Shown: piece after piece, positions 1-6,889 of the stretch
How the letters are laid out: every line of letters starts with the position of its first letter
Position numbering within the stretch: the stretch's first letter is position 1
From: Parvibaculum sp046297875
Lineage (GTDB): Bacteria > Pseudomonadota > Alphaproteobacteria > Parvibaculales > Parvibaculaceae
Assembly: GCF_046297875.1 (NCBI RefSeq)
Contig: NZ_JBKBHD010000002.1
Location: 62,001-126,000, forward strand
Direction of reading: 5' to 3'
DNA: 64,000 nucleotides
The notes under the pieces: model-generated
Databases searched by the model: none
The model's input: the letters and a program-made list of their open reading frames with translations, nothing else
What the model was told of the DNA's origin: nothing
Translations under genes and position numbers: made by a program

Positions 1-352
1 CGGCTGCGCGCAGCACCTTGCGGCCTTCAGCGGTCAGGATCAGTTTGCGGCTGCGCCTGTCTTCAGGGTCCACCTCGATCGAGATCAGGCCCTGACGTTC
101 GAGCGGCTTCAAATTCGCCGTCAGCGTCGAACGGTCCATTGCAAGGAACTTCGCGACCGGGCCCATCGCCACCGGCTCGCGCCGGTTCAGCACGTTCAGC
201 AGTGAGAACTGCCCACTGGTGATGCCATAGGGACGCAGCGCATCGTCGAAACGGCGGGCGAGCGCGCGGGCGGCGCGCTGCGCATGCAGGCAAAGGCAGT
301 GATCGCGAATATGGATCGTCGCCTCGGCAAGGTCGTTTTCTTTTCTGGTCAT
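1..352 (-). CDS. MarR-family transcriptional regulator (3' end beyond window)
   Basis: About 117 residues are visible; the C-terminus runs off the left edge. The ATG is at 350-352 (complement). The winged helix-turn-helix is recognisable: a helix reading YGITSGQFSLLNVL, the recognition segment GPVAKFLAMDRSTLTANLKPLERQGLI, then the wing VDPEDRRSRKLILTAEG, all typical of MarR proteins. These are usually ligand-responsive dimeric repressors of a divergent detoxification or efflux gene. Here the divergent neighbour is a glutathione S-transferase-like gene, and the shared intergenic region holds two identical palindromes, so autorepression plus control of the GST gene is the simplest model (inference). 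The ligand cannot be read from the sequence. Confidence 0.9.
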   Translation of the reverse strand, partial: MTRKENDLAEATIHIRDHCLCLHAQRAARALARRFDDALRPYGITSGQFSLLNVLNRREPVAMGPVAKFLAMDRSTLTANLKPLERQGLISIEVDPEDRRSRKLILTAEGRKVLRAA

Positions 353-372
353 GTCCGTCGCCCGCCAGATTA

Positions 373-423
373 TTGTTGATATCAAACTTTATGTATTATA
401 TTGATATCAAAACATTACTGCAA
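373..423. promoter_or_regulatory. Divergent promoter with two TTGATATCAA palindromes (probable MarR operators)
   Basis: Perfect 10-bp palindromes TTGATATCAA lie at 376-385 and 401-410, centres 25 bp apart, in a conspicuously AT-rich stretch. For the minus-strand marR gene, TTGCAG (423-418) and TATAAT (400-395) are separated by 17 nt, and the second palindrome sits inside that spacer. For the plus-strand GST gene, TTGTTG (373-378) and TATATT (397-402) are 18 nt apart, and each hexamer overlaps a palindrome. MarR proteins typically bind such short inverted repeats over promoters. The repeats are seen directly; protein binding is inferred. Confidence 0.75.
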
Positions 424-474
424 GCGGCGCGTTGTCGCCCCCCTGCGCAGGACCAGACCAACAGGAGCATGAGC

Positions 475-1125
475 ATGAGGACCTTCAGTTCGTTCGAATG
501 GGTGCCGGATTTCGCTCGCGGTCACGTGAAGGAGTTCCGCGTACGCTGGGCGCTGGAGGAAGCGGGCCTTCCTTACGAGGAGTTGTGCATCTCGCAGGAC
601 GACAAGGTCACGCCCGCATATCTGCAGAAGCAGCCTTTCGCGCAGGTGCCCTGCTACGAAGACGGCGAGGTCTCGATGTTCGAGTCCGGTGCGATCCTGC
701 TCCATCTCGCGGAAAAGTCGGAAGTGCTGATGCCGCGCGATGCACAAGGCCGCGCGCGGACCATGAGCTGGGTCTTCGCGGCGCTGAACTCGGTGGAACC
801 TGCAGTGTCCGCTGTCACGCATATCGACCTTTTCTTCAAGGATGAGGAATGGGCGAAACTCCGCCGCCCGGGTGCGGTGGAATTTCTCCAACATCGTCTG
901 CGGCAACTCGCCGGATGGCTTGGCGACCGCGATTGGCTCGAAGACCGCTTCACCGCTGGCGACCTGATGATGACGACGGTGCTCCGCGAAGTGCGGCAAG
1001 AAGATGTACTCGCCCAGTTCCCGACCTTGCGCGCCTATCGCGCGCGCTGCGAGGCGCGCCCCGCCTTCCAGAAGGCGATGCGCGACCACCTCGCGCTTTA
1101 CGCCAATGCCGACGCGGCGGCGTGA
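475..1125 (+). CDS. Glutathione S-transferase family protein
   Basis: A 216-residue protein with a thioredoxin-fold N-terminal half (residues about 3-80: VRWALEEAGLPYEELCI, then QVPCYEDGEVSMFESGAILLHLAE, where the VPxxxDG and ES motifs form the glutathione-binding site) and an all-helical C-terminal half ending near FQKAMRDHLALY. It probably conjugates or binds glutathione; the substrate is unknown. Start choice: ATG 475 has AGGAG (463-467) seven bases upstream, while ATG 469 is too close to it and the far upstream in-frame ATG at 373 lies within the promoter/operator region. Divergent from, and likely controlled by, the MarR gene at 1-352. A bidirectional terminator follows. Confidence 0.88.
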   Translation: MRTFSSFEWVPDFARGHVKEFRVRWALEEAGLPYEELCISQDDKVTPAYLQKQPFAQVPCYEDGEVSMFESGAILLHLAEKSEVLMPRDAQGRARTMSWVFAALNSVEPAVSAVTHIDLFFKDEEWAKLRRPGAVEFLQHRLRQLAGWLGDRDWLEDRFTAGDLMMTTVLREVRQEDVLAQFPTLRAYRARCEARPAFQKAMRDHLALYANADAAA

Positions 1126-1150
1126 AGAAATCACTCGACACAAAGAGAAA

Positions 1151-1182
1151 GGCCGGATCTTCCGATCCGGCCTTTTGCTTTT
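1151..1182. terminator. Bidirectional intrinsic terminator
   Basis: A 9-bp perfect stem, GGCCGGATC (1151-1159) with GATCCGGCC (1164-1172) and loop TTCC, is followed by TTTTGCTTTT. The upstream flank AAAGAGAAA gives a U-rich tract on the other strand. It lies between the convergent GST gene and acyl-CoA dehydrogenase gene and can serve both. Confidence 0.88.
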
Positions 1183-1212
1183 CGTCAGAAGGAAAGTCCT
1201 ACATTCCCTTCT

Positions 1213-2442
1213 TTATTTTCCTTTGGGTGCCTGATTGAACGGCAGATCCTTGTCCACGCGGACATCGCCCGGAAGCCCGAGCACGCGCTCGGCGACGATG
1301 TTGCGGAGGATTTCGTCCGTGCCGCCCGCGATGCGGTAGCCGGCCGCGCCGATCCACTGTTCGGTATAGGCGCCGTCGGCCGGCGAGAGCTTGCGGTCGC
1401 GGATGACGCCGCCCATGTCCTGCAGGTCCATGCCGAAGGAGCCGAGATCCTGCATCTTCTTCGCGGCGACGATCTTGGAGATCGACGATTCCGGCCCGGG
1501 CGTCTCACCTTTCGACAGAGCGGTGAGCGTGCGGAAGCGGGTGAACTTCAGTCCCTGCGCCTGCACATACCAGTCGGCAATGCGCTCGCGCACACCGCCA
1601 TGGCGGATCGCCGGTTCGCCCGCGATGGTCACGTCGCGCGCCAGCTCGATGAGATCGTCCGTATCGGCATTGCCCTGAGAGCCGCCAACCGCGAGACGCT
1701 CGTTCATCAGCGTGGTAAGCGCGACCTTCCAGCCGTCGCCGACATTGCCGAGACGCTGGCTGTCCTTCACGCGGAGATTGGTGAAGAAGACTTCGTTGAA
1801 CTCGGCGCCGCCCGACATCTGCTTGATCGGACGCACTTCCACGGCCGGGTCCTTCATGTCGATCCAGAACATGGTGAGGCCCTTGTGCTTGGGCACATTG
1901 GGGTCGGTGCGGACGAGCAGGATGCCGTAGTCGCAGAAATGGGCGCCCGACGTCCAGACCTTCTGGCCGTTGATGACCCATTCGTCGCCATCCTTCTCAG
2001 CCTTGGTACGCAGGCCTGCGACGTCCGAGCCGCCAGCGGGTTCGGAGAAAAGCTGGCACCAGATCTCGTCGCCGCGCACGGCGGGAGCGACGAAGCGCTT
2101 CTTCGCTTCTTCGGAGCCCCAGGCCATCACGGTCGGAATGCACATGCCGAGACCGATGGCGAAGATGCCGCCGGGCACGAGATAGTTCGCCTCTTCCTGG
2201 CCGTAGATCACGTTGTGGATGGTGGTGCCGCCACCGCCGCCCCACTCCTTCGGCCAGGTGATGCAGGCATAGCCGGCTTCGGCCTTCTTCGCCTGCCAGG
2301 CTTTCGACTGGGCGATCATTTCCTTGAGGTCGCGCGGCAGCTCAGCGCCCTTCGCGTCGGCCTTGCGGGTTGCGTTCTTGTCGAGCCACGCGCGCACCTG
2401 CTGGCGGTAGGCGGCTTCTTCCGGTGTATCGTTGAAATCCAT
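1213..2442 (-). CDS. Acyl-CoA dehydrogenase family protein (larger subunit of a probable pair)
   Basis: A 409-residue flavoprotein of the acyl-CoA dehydrogenase fold. Recognisable elements are WPKEWGGGG (about 65-73), the FAD-contacting QLFSEPAGGSDVAGL and WVINGQKVWTSGAH strands of the middle domain, and the C-terminal helix ending YRIAGGTDEILRNIVAERVLGLP. It should catalyse alpha,beta-dehydrogenation of an acyl-CoA with electrons passing to ETF. The canonical YEGT catalytic Glu position reads IAGGT, so that Glu is absent. The gene follows the 375-residue dehydrogenase gene at 2467-3594 by 24 nt, an arrangement typical of heteromeric (alpha2beta2) enzymes such as actinobacterial steroid side-chain dehydrogenases. 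Heteromer formation is inferred from gene pairing and motif distribution. Confidence 0.93.
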   Translation of the reverse strand: MDFNDTPEEAAYRQQVRAWLDKNATRKADAKGAELPRDLKEMIAQSKAWQAKKAEAGYACITWPKEWGGGGGTTIHNVIYGQEEANYLVPGGIFAIGLGMCIPTVMAWGSEEAKKRFVAPAVRGDEIWCQLFSEPAGGSDVAGLRTKAEKDGDEWVINGQKVWTSGAHFCDYGILLVRTDPNVPKHKGLTMFWIDMKDPAVEVRPIKQMSGGAEFNEVFFTNLRVKDSQRLGNVGDGWKVALTTLMNERLAVGGSQGNADTDDLIELARDVTIAGEPAIRHGGVRERIADWYVQAQGLKFTRFRTLTALSKGETPGPESSISKIVAAKKMQDLGSFGMDLQDMGGVIRDRKLSPADGAYTEQWIGAAGYRIAGGTDEILRNIVAERVLGLPGDVRVDKDLPFNQAPKGK

Positions 2443-2466
2443 TTTCGTTTCTCCCGAATGTCCTGA

Positions 2467-3594
2467 TTAGGCCGCGTTCTTCGCTTCAAGGCGCGAGACG
2501 AGTTTTTCCTTCCACTGGATCGGCGCGCCGATCGTGAGGGCAAGGAGTTTCGCGCGGCGATAATGGAACTGGCAGTCGGATTCCCATGTGTAGCCAATGC
2601 CGCCATGCGTCTGGATATTTTCCTGCGCAGCAAAGACATAGGCGTCCGAGCCGGCAATGCGAGAGGCTGCGGCAGCTTCGGTGAGTTCGGCACCCTCGTC
2701 GTTGAGCATCATGGCGCCGAAATAGGCGTTCGACTTCGCGAGTTCCTTCTTCACATACATGTCGGCGAGCTTGTGCTTGATCGCCTGATAAGAGCCGATC
2801 TGGCGGCCGAAGGCATAGCGCTCCAGCGCATAGTCGCGCGCCATTTCAAGCGCCGCTTCTGTACCGCCCACCTGTTCGAAGGCAAAGAGCACCGCCGCGC
2901 CGTCCAGCACGCGCGAAAGCTGCGACCAGCCTTCACCCTGCTTGTCACCGAGAATTTCGGCGGGCGCATCCTTCAGCGTCAGCGTGACGTGCTGGCGCGA
3001 AGGGTCGATGGTGCGGACAGGCTCGGACGAGACGCCGCCGGCCTTGAGATCGACGATGGCGAGCGAAATCGCCTGCTCGCCGGAGCCGCCGGTGTTGACC
3101 GCCACGATGGCGACCGAGGCCGCGGCACCATCGGCAACGGGCTGCTTCACGCCGTTCACCTTGCCGCCCGCAAACTTCGTTTCGATGTTGCGCGGGTTGG
3201 CGGCGTGGAGACCTTCGGAAACGGCGACCGTGCCGATGATTTCGCCAGCGGCGAGCTTCGGCAGCCATGCTTCTTTCTGTTTCTGCGTTCCGAAAAGCTT
3301 GATCGCCTCGGCCGCGAGATAGATCGAGGACGAGAAAGGAACGGGCGCGGCGGAGCGGCCAAGCTCTTCCGCGATCACGCAAAGCTCAAGCGCCCCGAGG
3401 CCGAGACCGCCGAACTCTTCCGGGATCGCGGTGCCGGTGAGACCCATCTCGACAAGGCCCTTCCAGACCTCTTCGGCATAGGCCTCTTCCTTTTCGAGCA
3501 CACGGCGCGTCACCGTCATCGGGCTCTTGTCCGAGAGGAACTTGCGCACCTGCTCCTTCAGCATTTTCTGGTCGTCGGAAAAATCGAAATTCAT
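2467..3594 (-). CDS. Acyl-CoA dehydrogenase family protein (smaller subunit of a probable pair)
   Basis: 375 residues beginning MNFDFSDDQKML, the usual acyl-CoA dehydrogenase N-terminus. The reading frame stays open upstream, but ATG 3594 has GGGAG at the correct distance. Motifs: IPEEFGGLGLGALELCVIAEELG, ERYAFGRQIGSYQAIKHKLADM (FAD-binding Arg/Phe region) and the C-terminal QTHGGIGYTWE. The usual IYEGT segment after it is replaced by LALTIGAPIQWKE. The motif split relative to the gene at 1213-2442 suggests one enzyme made of two different subunits. First gene of the two-gene minus-strand operon; substrate unknown. Confidence 0.92.
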   Translation of the reverse strand: MNFDFSDDQKMLKEQVRKFLSDKSPMTVTRRVLEKEEAYAEEVWKGLVEMGLTGTAIPEEFGGLGLGALELCVIAEELGRSAAPVPFSSSIYLAAEAIKLFGTQKQKEAWLPKLAAGEIIGTVAVSEGLHAANPRNIETKFAGGKVNGVKQPVADGAAASVAIVAVNTGGSGEQAISLAIVDLKAGGVSSEPVRTIDPSRQHVTLTLKDAPAEILGDKQGEGWSQLSRVLDGAAVLFAFEQVGGTEAALEMARDYALERYAFGRQIGSYQAIKHKLADMYVKKELAKSNAYFGAMMLNDEGAELTEAAAASRIAGSDAYVFAAQENIQTHGGIGYTWESDCQFHYRRAKLLALTIGAPIQWKEKLVSRLEAKNAA

Positions 3595-3792
3595 GATGTC
3601 TCCCTTTATGCCTTTCGGGCGTAAGTCATGCGTTTCTCGGGGCGCATCGGCGGCCCGGGCACGTTGTTTGGCGCGCATTCTCCCTACATTGAGGGCATAT
3701 GAAAAGGGCCATGCAATTGACGCCGCGTCGGCTTGGGATGTGGCGGCGCCGCCCGGCCGAATCCCCGCCCATATGCGGGGTTTCAGTGTGAA

Positions 3793-5064
3793 TTACGATG
3801 ATTTCGGGCTTTCGGATCGCCGCCGTCGTACTATCAGGATTGCAGCCGCAATGAGGATCACGGCCCAGCCCGCAAGCAGCGCGAACCCGGCCAAAGGGAT
3901 CATCGCGTCGAGTGCCCGCATATCCACGCGGCCGGTGTGCCAATAGACCCATTCGCCGCCCAGCGTTGCCGCGAGGTCAGGATTGCCGGTCGCGAGCATG
4001 ATGATGCCGTCGCCGGTTTCCGGATCAAGCCGGGCGGTGGTTTCTATTGCCGGGAAGTTCATGCCGTCATGGCCAATGATGAAGCCGCCGCCCGGCGCTT
4101 CGGCATAGAGCATGACGCCGAGCCCCCAGATGGGCACACCATATTGCGAGGCATGGGGCGCTGACATGGCGGCTGCGAGGGCGGGCGGCAGAAGGCTGCG
4201 GCCTGAGCCCTGCATATGCGCTTCCAGGAAACGGATGAGGTCAGCGGCACTTGCATGCAGCGATGCGGCGGCGGGCGCGGCGAAGTCGCGATAGGCGCAG
4301 GGCTCACCCGCCTCATCGAAACAGGGGGCAAGCCCGGCCCTCTCCGCATCCGCCGGATCGAAAGTCGCCCCCGACATGCCAAGCGGCTCGAAAACCTCAC
4401 GCCTCATATATTGGCCGAACGGTTCACCCGAGATTTCCTCGATCAGAAGCTCAAGCAGCGCATAGCCGCCGCCCGAGTAGCTCCAGGTGCTGCCGGGTGC
4501 GAGGCCAACGCGGGTCCGCCCATCGGCGCCGGGCATGGGGTCTGCCGCCTCTGTAAGCGATGCCTCGAGCGTCTGAACAGGTGTGCCCGGCTCGAAGCCG
4601 AGATAGCCGAGGCCATCCGTCAGGCCGGCGGTATGAGACAGCAGCCGCCGCGCGGTGACGCCCTGCGTTCCATATTCGCTTTCAGGAAGCTGCCAGCGCG
4701 TCAGGTAGCGCGACACGGGTGCATCGAGGTCGAGCTTTCCATCGGCGGCCAGTTTCATTACGCCGAGCGCTGTCGCCCATTTGCTGAGCGAGGCAAGCTG
4801 AAACAGCGTGTCGCGGGTAACGGGCTCGCCGGCGGAAACATAATGTTCACCGAAGATATCGCCCTTTTCGATCAGCACGAAGGCGACCGCGCCCTGCTCC
4901 GCCGCGTCGATTGCCTCAATCGAAGTCGAGAAGAACGATGCCACATCTCCGTGCGGAGCGGAGCCGGCGCGCCACCAGCCCTGGGTGGTGCCGGCGAAAA
5001 GAAGCGCGGCCCAAAGCGCCATCGCCAGCAAGGTAGACAGAAATAGAATCGAGAGCCTGCGCAT
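3793..5064 (-). CDS. Serine hydrolase, beta-lactamase/class C penicillin-binding fold, membrane-anchored
   Basis: 423 residues: an N-terminal membrane segment (about 5-25), a catalytic domain, and a second hydrophobic segment near the C-terminus (MIPLAGFALLAGWAVILIAAA) followed by a basic RRRR tail. The catalytic SxxK motif is S92-L-S-K95; a Tyr-Ser-Gly motif (Y196) takes the place of YxN, and LLSHTAGL and HDG (in IIGHDGMN) follow. This is the Beta-lactamase (PF00144) family, which includes esterases, D-aminopeptidases and peptidoglycan-active enzymes. The catalytic domain is predicted periplasmic. True antibiotic resistance is not implied. It sits alone between the acyl-CoA dehydrogenase operon and a MarR gene. 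Confidence 0.85.
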   Translation of the reverse strand: MRRLSILFLSTLLAMALWAALLFAGTTQGWWRAGSAPHGDVASFFSTSIEAIDAAEQGAVAFVLIEKGDIFGEHYVSAGEPVTRDTLFQLASLSKWATALGVMKLAADGKLDLDAPVSRYLTRWQLPESEYGTQGVTARRLLSHTAGLTDGLGYLGFEPGTPVQTLEASLTEAADPMPGADGRTRVGLAPGSTWSYSGGGYALLELLIEEISGEPFGQYMRREVFEPLGMSGATFDPADAERAGLAPCFDEAGEPCAYRDFAAPAAASLHASAADLIRFLEAHMQGSGRSLLPPALAAAMSAPHASQYGVPIWGLGVMLYAEAPGGGFIIGHDGMNFPAIETTARLDPETGDGIIMLATGNPDLAATLGGEWVYWHTGRVDMRALDAMIPLAGFALLAGWAVILIAAAILIVRRRRSESPKSS

Positions 5065-5101
5065 AGGCGATGGTTGCCGATTGCGCGGCGCGCCTCAAGC
5101 C

Positions 5102-5602
5102 TCAACGGGCGGCGGCGCGGTCGCTTCGTGGCGCCTGCTCCTGTCCCTGTTCGGCTGCTTCAAGGTTATCCTTGATGCGGCGAAGCATGGCGAGAAAGGC
5201 TTGGTATTCCTCGGGTGTGAACCCTTCGAGCGCCACGTCGAACATGGCGAAGGCCGCGCCCCAAAGGGGATCGTAGAGGCGTTCGATGGCATCGGTGAGA
5301 TAAACGCGGCGGACGCGGCGGTCGGCCGGGTCCGGGCGGCGCTCGACAAGGCCAACTTCCTCCATCCGGTCGATGGTGCGGCCAAGTGGCGCCTTTTCCA
5401 TCATCACGAGGTCGGCAATCTCGGTCTGGGTTAGCCCGTCGTGCTGGCGCAACGCGGCAAGGACGCGGGACTGGGGCACGGTAATGCCCGTGCCGGAGGC
5501 CTGCAAATGCCGGTCCCAGGCGCGCTGGAAGAGCCGGTACACATCGCGGTGCAGCCAGCCAAAGTCCTGATCTGGGCTCGCCTTTGCCTTTCCGGCGGAC
5601 AT
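5102..5602 (-). CDS. MarR-family transcriptional regulator
   Basis: 166 residues with a standard MarR winged helix: VPQSRVLAALRQHDGLTQTEIADLVMMEKAPLGRTIDRMEEVGLVERRPDPADRR. ATG 5602 is preceded by AAGG six bases upstream. It is transcribed away from the RND efflux adaptor gene starting at 5707, and the short AT-rich region between them contains an imperfect palindrome. Local repression of the efflux operon and of itself is likely (inference from gene arrangement). Confidence 0.9.
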   Translation of the reverse strand: MSAGKAKASPDQDFGWLHRDVYRLFQRAWDRHLQASGTGITVPQSRVLAALRQHDGLTQTEIADLVMMEKAPLGRTIDRMEEVGLVERRPDPADRRVRRVYLTDAIERLYDPLWGAAFAMFDVALEGFTPEEYQAFLAMLRRIKDNLEAAEQGQEQAPRSDRAAAR

Positions 5603-5636
5603 GAAACGCCTTTCCTGAATCCTCTTCCTCTATATC

Positions 5637-5650
5637 GTAACCAAGGATAC
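5637..5650. promoter_or_regulatory. Candidate operator between marR-like gene and RND efflux operon
   Basis: GTAaCCaaGGaTAC forms a 14-bp imperfect inverted repeat (GTA.CC..GG.TAC) in an AT-rich 70-bp segment between divergent genes. A GATAC element is repeated at about 5646 and 5659. It is a plausible MarR site but much weaker than the palindromes at 376-410. Confidence 0.35.
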
Positions 5651-5706
5651 CATAACAAGATACAAGTTCTCCCCGCCGCGCGCCGGGGATCCAAGTGAGG
5701 TTCGAC

Positions 5707-6867
5707 ATGCTGTTCCAGGCGATCCGTTTCCCCGCCCTCGCGCTTGCCGCGCTCATGCTTGCCGGCTGTGGCGAAGACGCGCCGGAACAAGAGGCGGATG
5801 CCGGGCGCGACGCGATCCCGGTTTTCGCGGAAACGGTCACCGCAGAAGAACTGGCGGAACCGGTCACCGGCACAGGCACCATCGCCGCACACAAGACAAC
5901 GCCGCTCGGCCCACGTGTCGACGGCATCATCGAGGAAATCTTCGTGCGCGTGGGCGATCGTGTGAAGGAGGGTCAACCGCTCTTCCGCACGCGCGATGCC
6001 GAATGGAAGCTCAAGGTCGCCGAACTCGAAAATCAGGTGAAGCTCGCCGAGGCCGATGTGCGCAACGCGCAAAAGACCTTCAACCGTTCGTCCGAACTGC
6101 ACGAAAAGGGATTTGTCTCAAGCGGCAATCTCGACGATGCGCGGCGCGGCCGCGATGCCGCGAATGCGCGCCTCGGCATGGCAAAGGCGCAACTCGCCTC
6201 GGCCCAGCAGATGCTCGACGACTGCGTCGTCACCGCGCCCTTCGACGGCGTCATCACGGCGCGCGATGTGGACGAAGGCAAGTTCATGGCAACCCGCATG
6301 GGCGGCATGGGCGGACCCGGCGGCGTGCTCGAAATCATGAAGATCGACATCGTGGCTGCGATCGTGAACGTGCCGGAAGTCTATCTCTCCAAATTCGAGG
6401 TTGGCACCAAGGCGACGATCTATATCGACAGTATCGACCGGTCCTATGAATCCTATGTGGCAATCATCAACGACCGTGTGGATCATGTGACGCGCTCGGT
6501 CGAAATCCGCCTGCCGATCCGCAACGAAGATTATGAAGTGAAGCCCGGCCTGTTTGCGCGGGTCGAGGTGCATCCGCGCGCCCGCCACGTGCTGACATTG
6601 CCGCGCACCGCGCTGCTCGGCACGGAGGCGGCCCGCTATGTGTTCACCTCGGACGCCGGGAAGGCGAAGCGTGTCAACATCGCCGTGCGCCAGATCGATG
6701 CCACACGCGTGGAAGTGCTGGACGGGCTGAAGGAAGGCGACAATGCACTGACCGGGCCCAATCTGCCGCTTCTGGTCGAAGGGATGCCGGTACGTATCGA
6801 ACTGCGCCCCGGACAGGTGGATGTCACGGCGGCGAGCAACCCGGACAGCGGGACGGCGACGCGCTGA
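5707..6867 (+). CDS. RND efflux periplasmic adaptor, lipoprotein (HlyD/MFP family)
   Basis: 386 residues from ATG 5707, which has GTGAGG six bases upstream; the GTG at 5695 is part of that ribosome binding site. Signal peptide with lipobox LAGC at about residues 19-22, so the protein should be anchored in the inner membrane facing the periplasm. Standard adaptor order: lipoyl-type half (PRVDGIIEEIFVRVGDRVKEGQPLF), an alpha-hairpin coiled coil (about 110-170), second lipoyl half (ITAPFDGVITARDVDEG), beta-barrel and membrane-proximal domain. It bridges the pump encoded next to an outer-membrane channel that is not encoded here. Confidence 0.93.
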   Translation: MLFQAIRFPALALAALMLAGCGEDAPEQEADAGRDAIPVFAETVTAEELAEPVTGTGTIAAHKTTPLGPRVDGIIEEIFVRVGDRVKEGQPLFRTRDAEWKLKVAELENQVKLAEADVRNAQKTFNRSSELHEKGFVSSGNLDDARRGRDAANARLGMAKAQLASAQQMLDDCVVTAPFDGVITARDVDEGKFMATRMGGMGGPGGVLEIMKIDIVAAIVNVPEVYLSKFEVGTKATIYIDSIDRSYESYVAIINDRVDHVTRSVEIRLPIRNEDYEVKPGLFARVEVHPRARHVLTLPRTALLGTEAARYVFTSDAGKAKRVNIAVRQIDATRVEVLDGLKEGDNALTGPNLPLLVEGMPVRIELRPGQVDVTAASNPDSGTATR

Positions 6868-6889
6868 GCGCGAGCGAGGAGTAGACCCC

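Noticed and set aside
373..474. N-terminal extension of the GST-like protein from ATG 373
   Set aside because: It would begin inside the promoter and operators; ATG 475 has the ribosome binding site and fits the GST N-terminus.
3763..3783. CCCCGC/GCGGGG hairpin after the serine hydrolase gene as a terminator
   Set aside because: A six-bp stem with no T-run on the minus strand, where it would be needed; only TTT on the plus strand.
3793..5064. Beta-lactam resistance gene
   Set aside because: The class C-type motifs are those of the broad serine hydrolase family (YSG in place of YxN), with membrane anchors and no resistance context.
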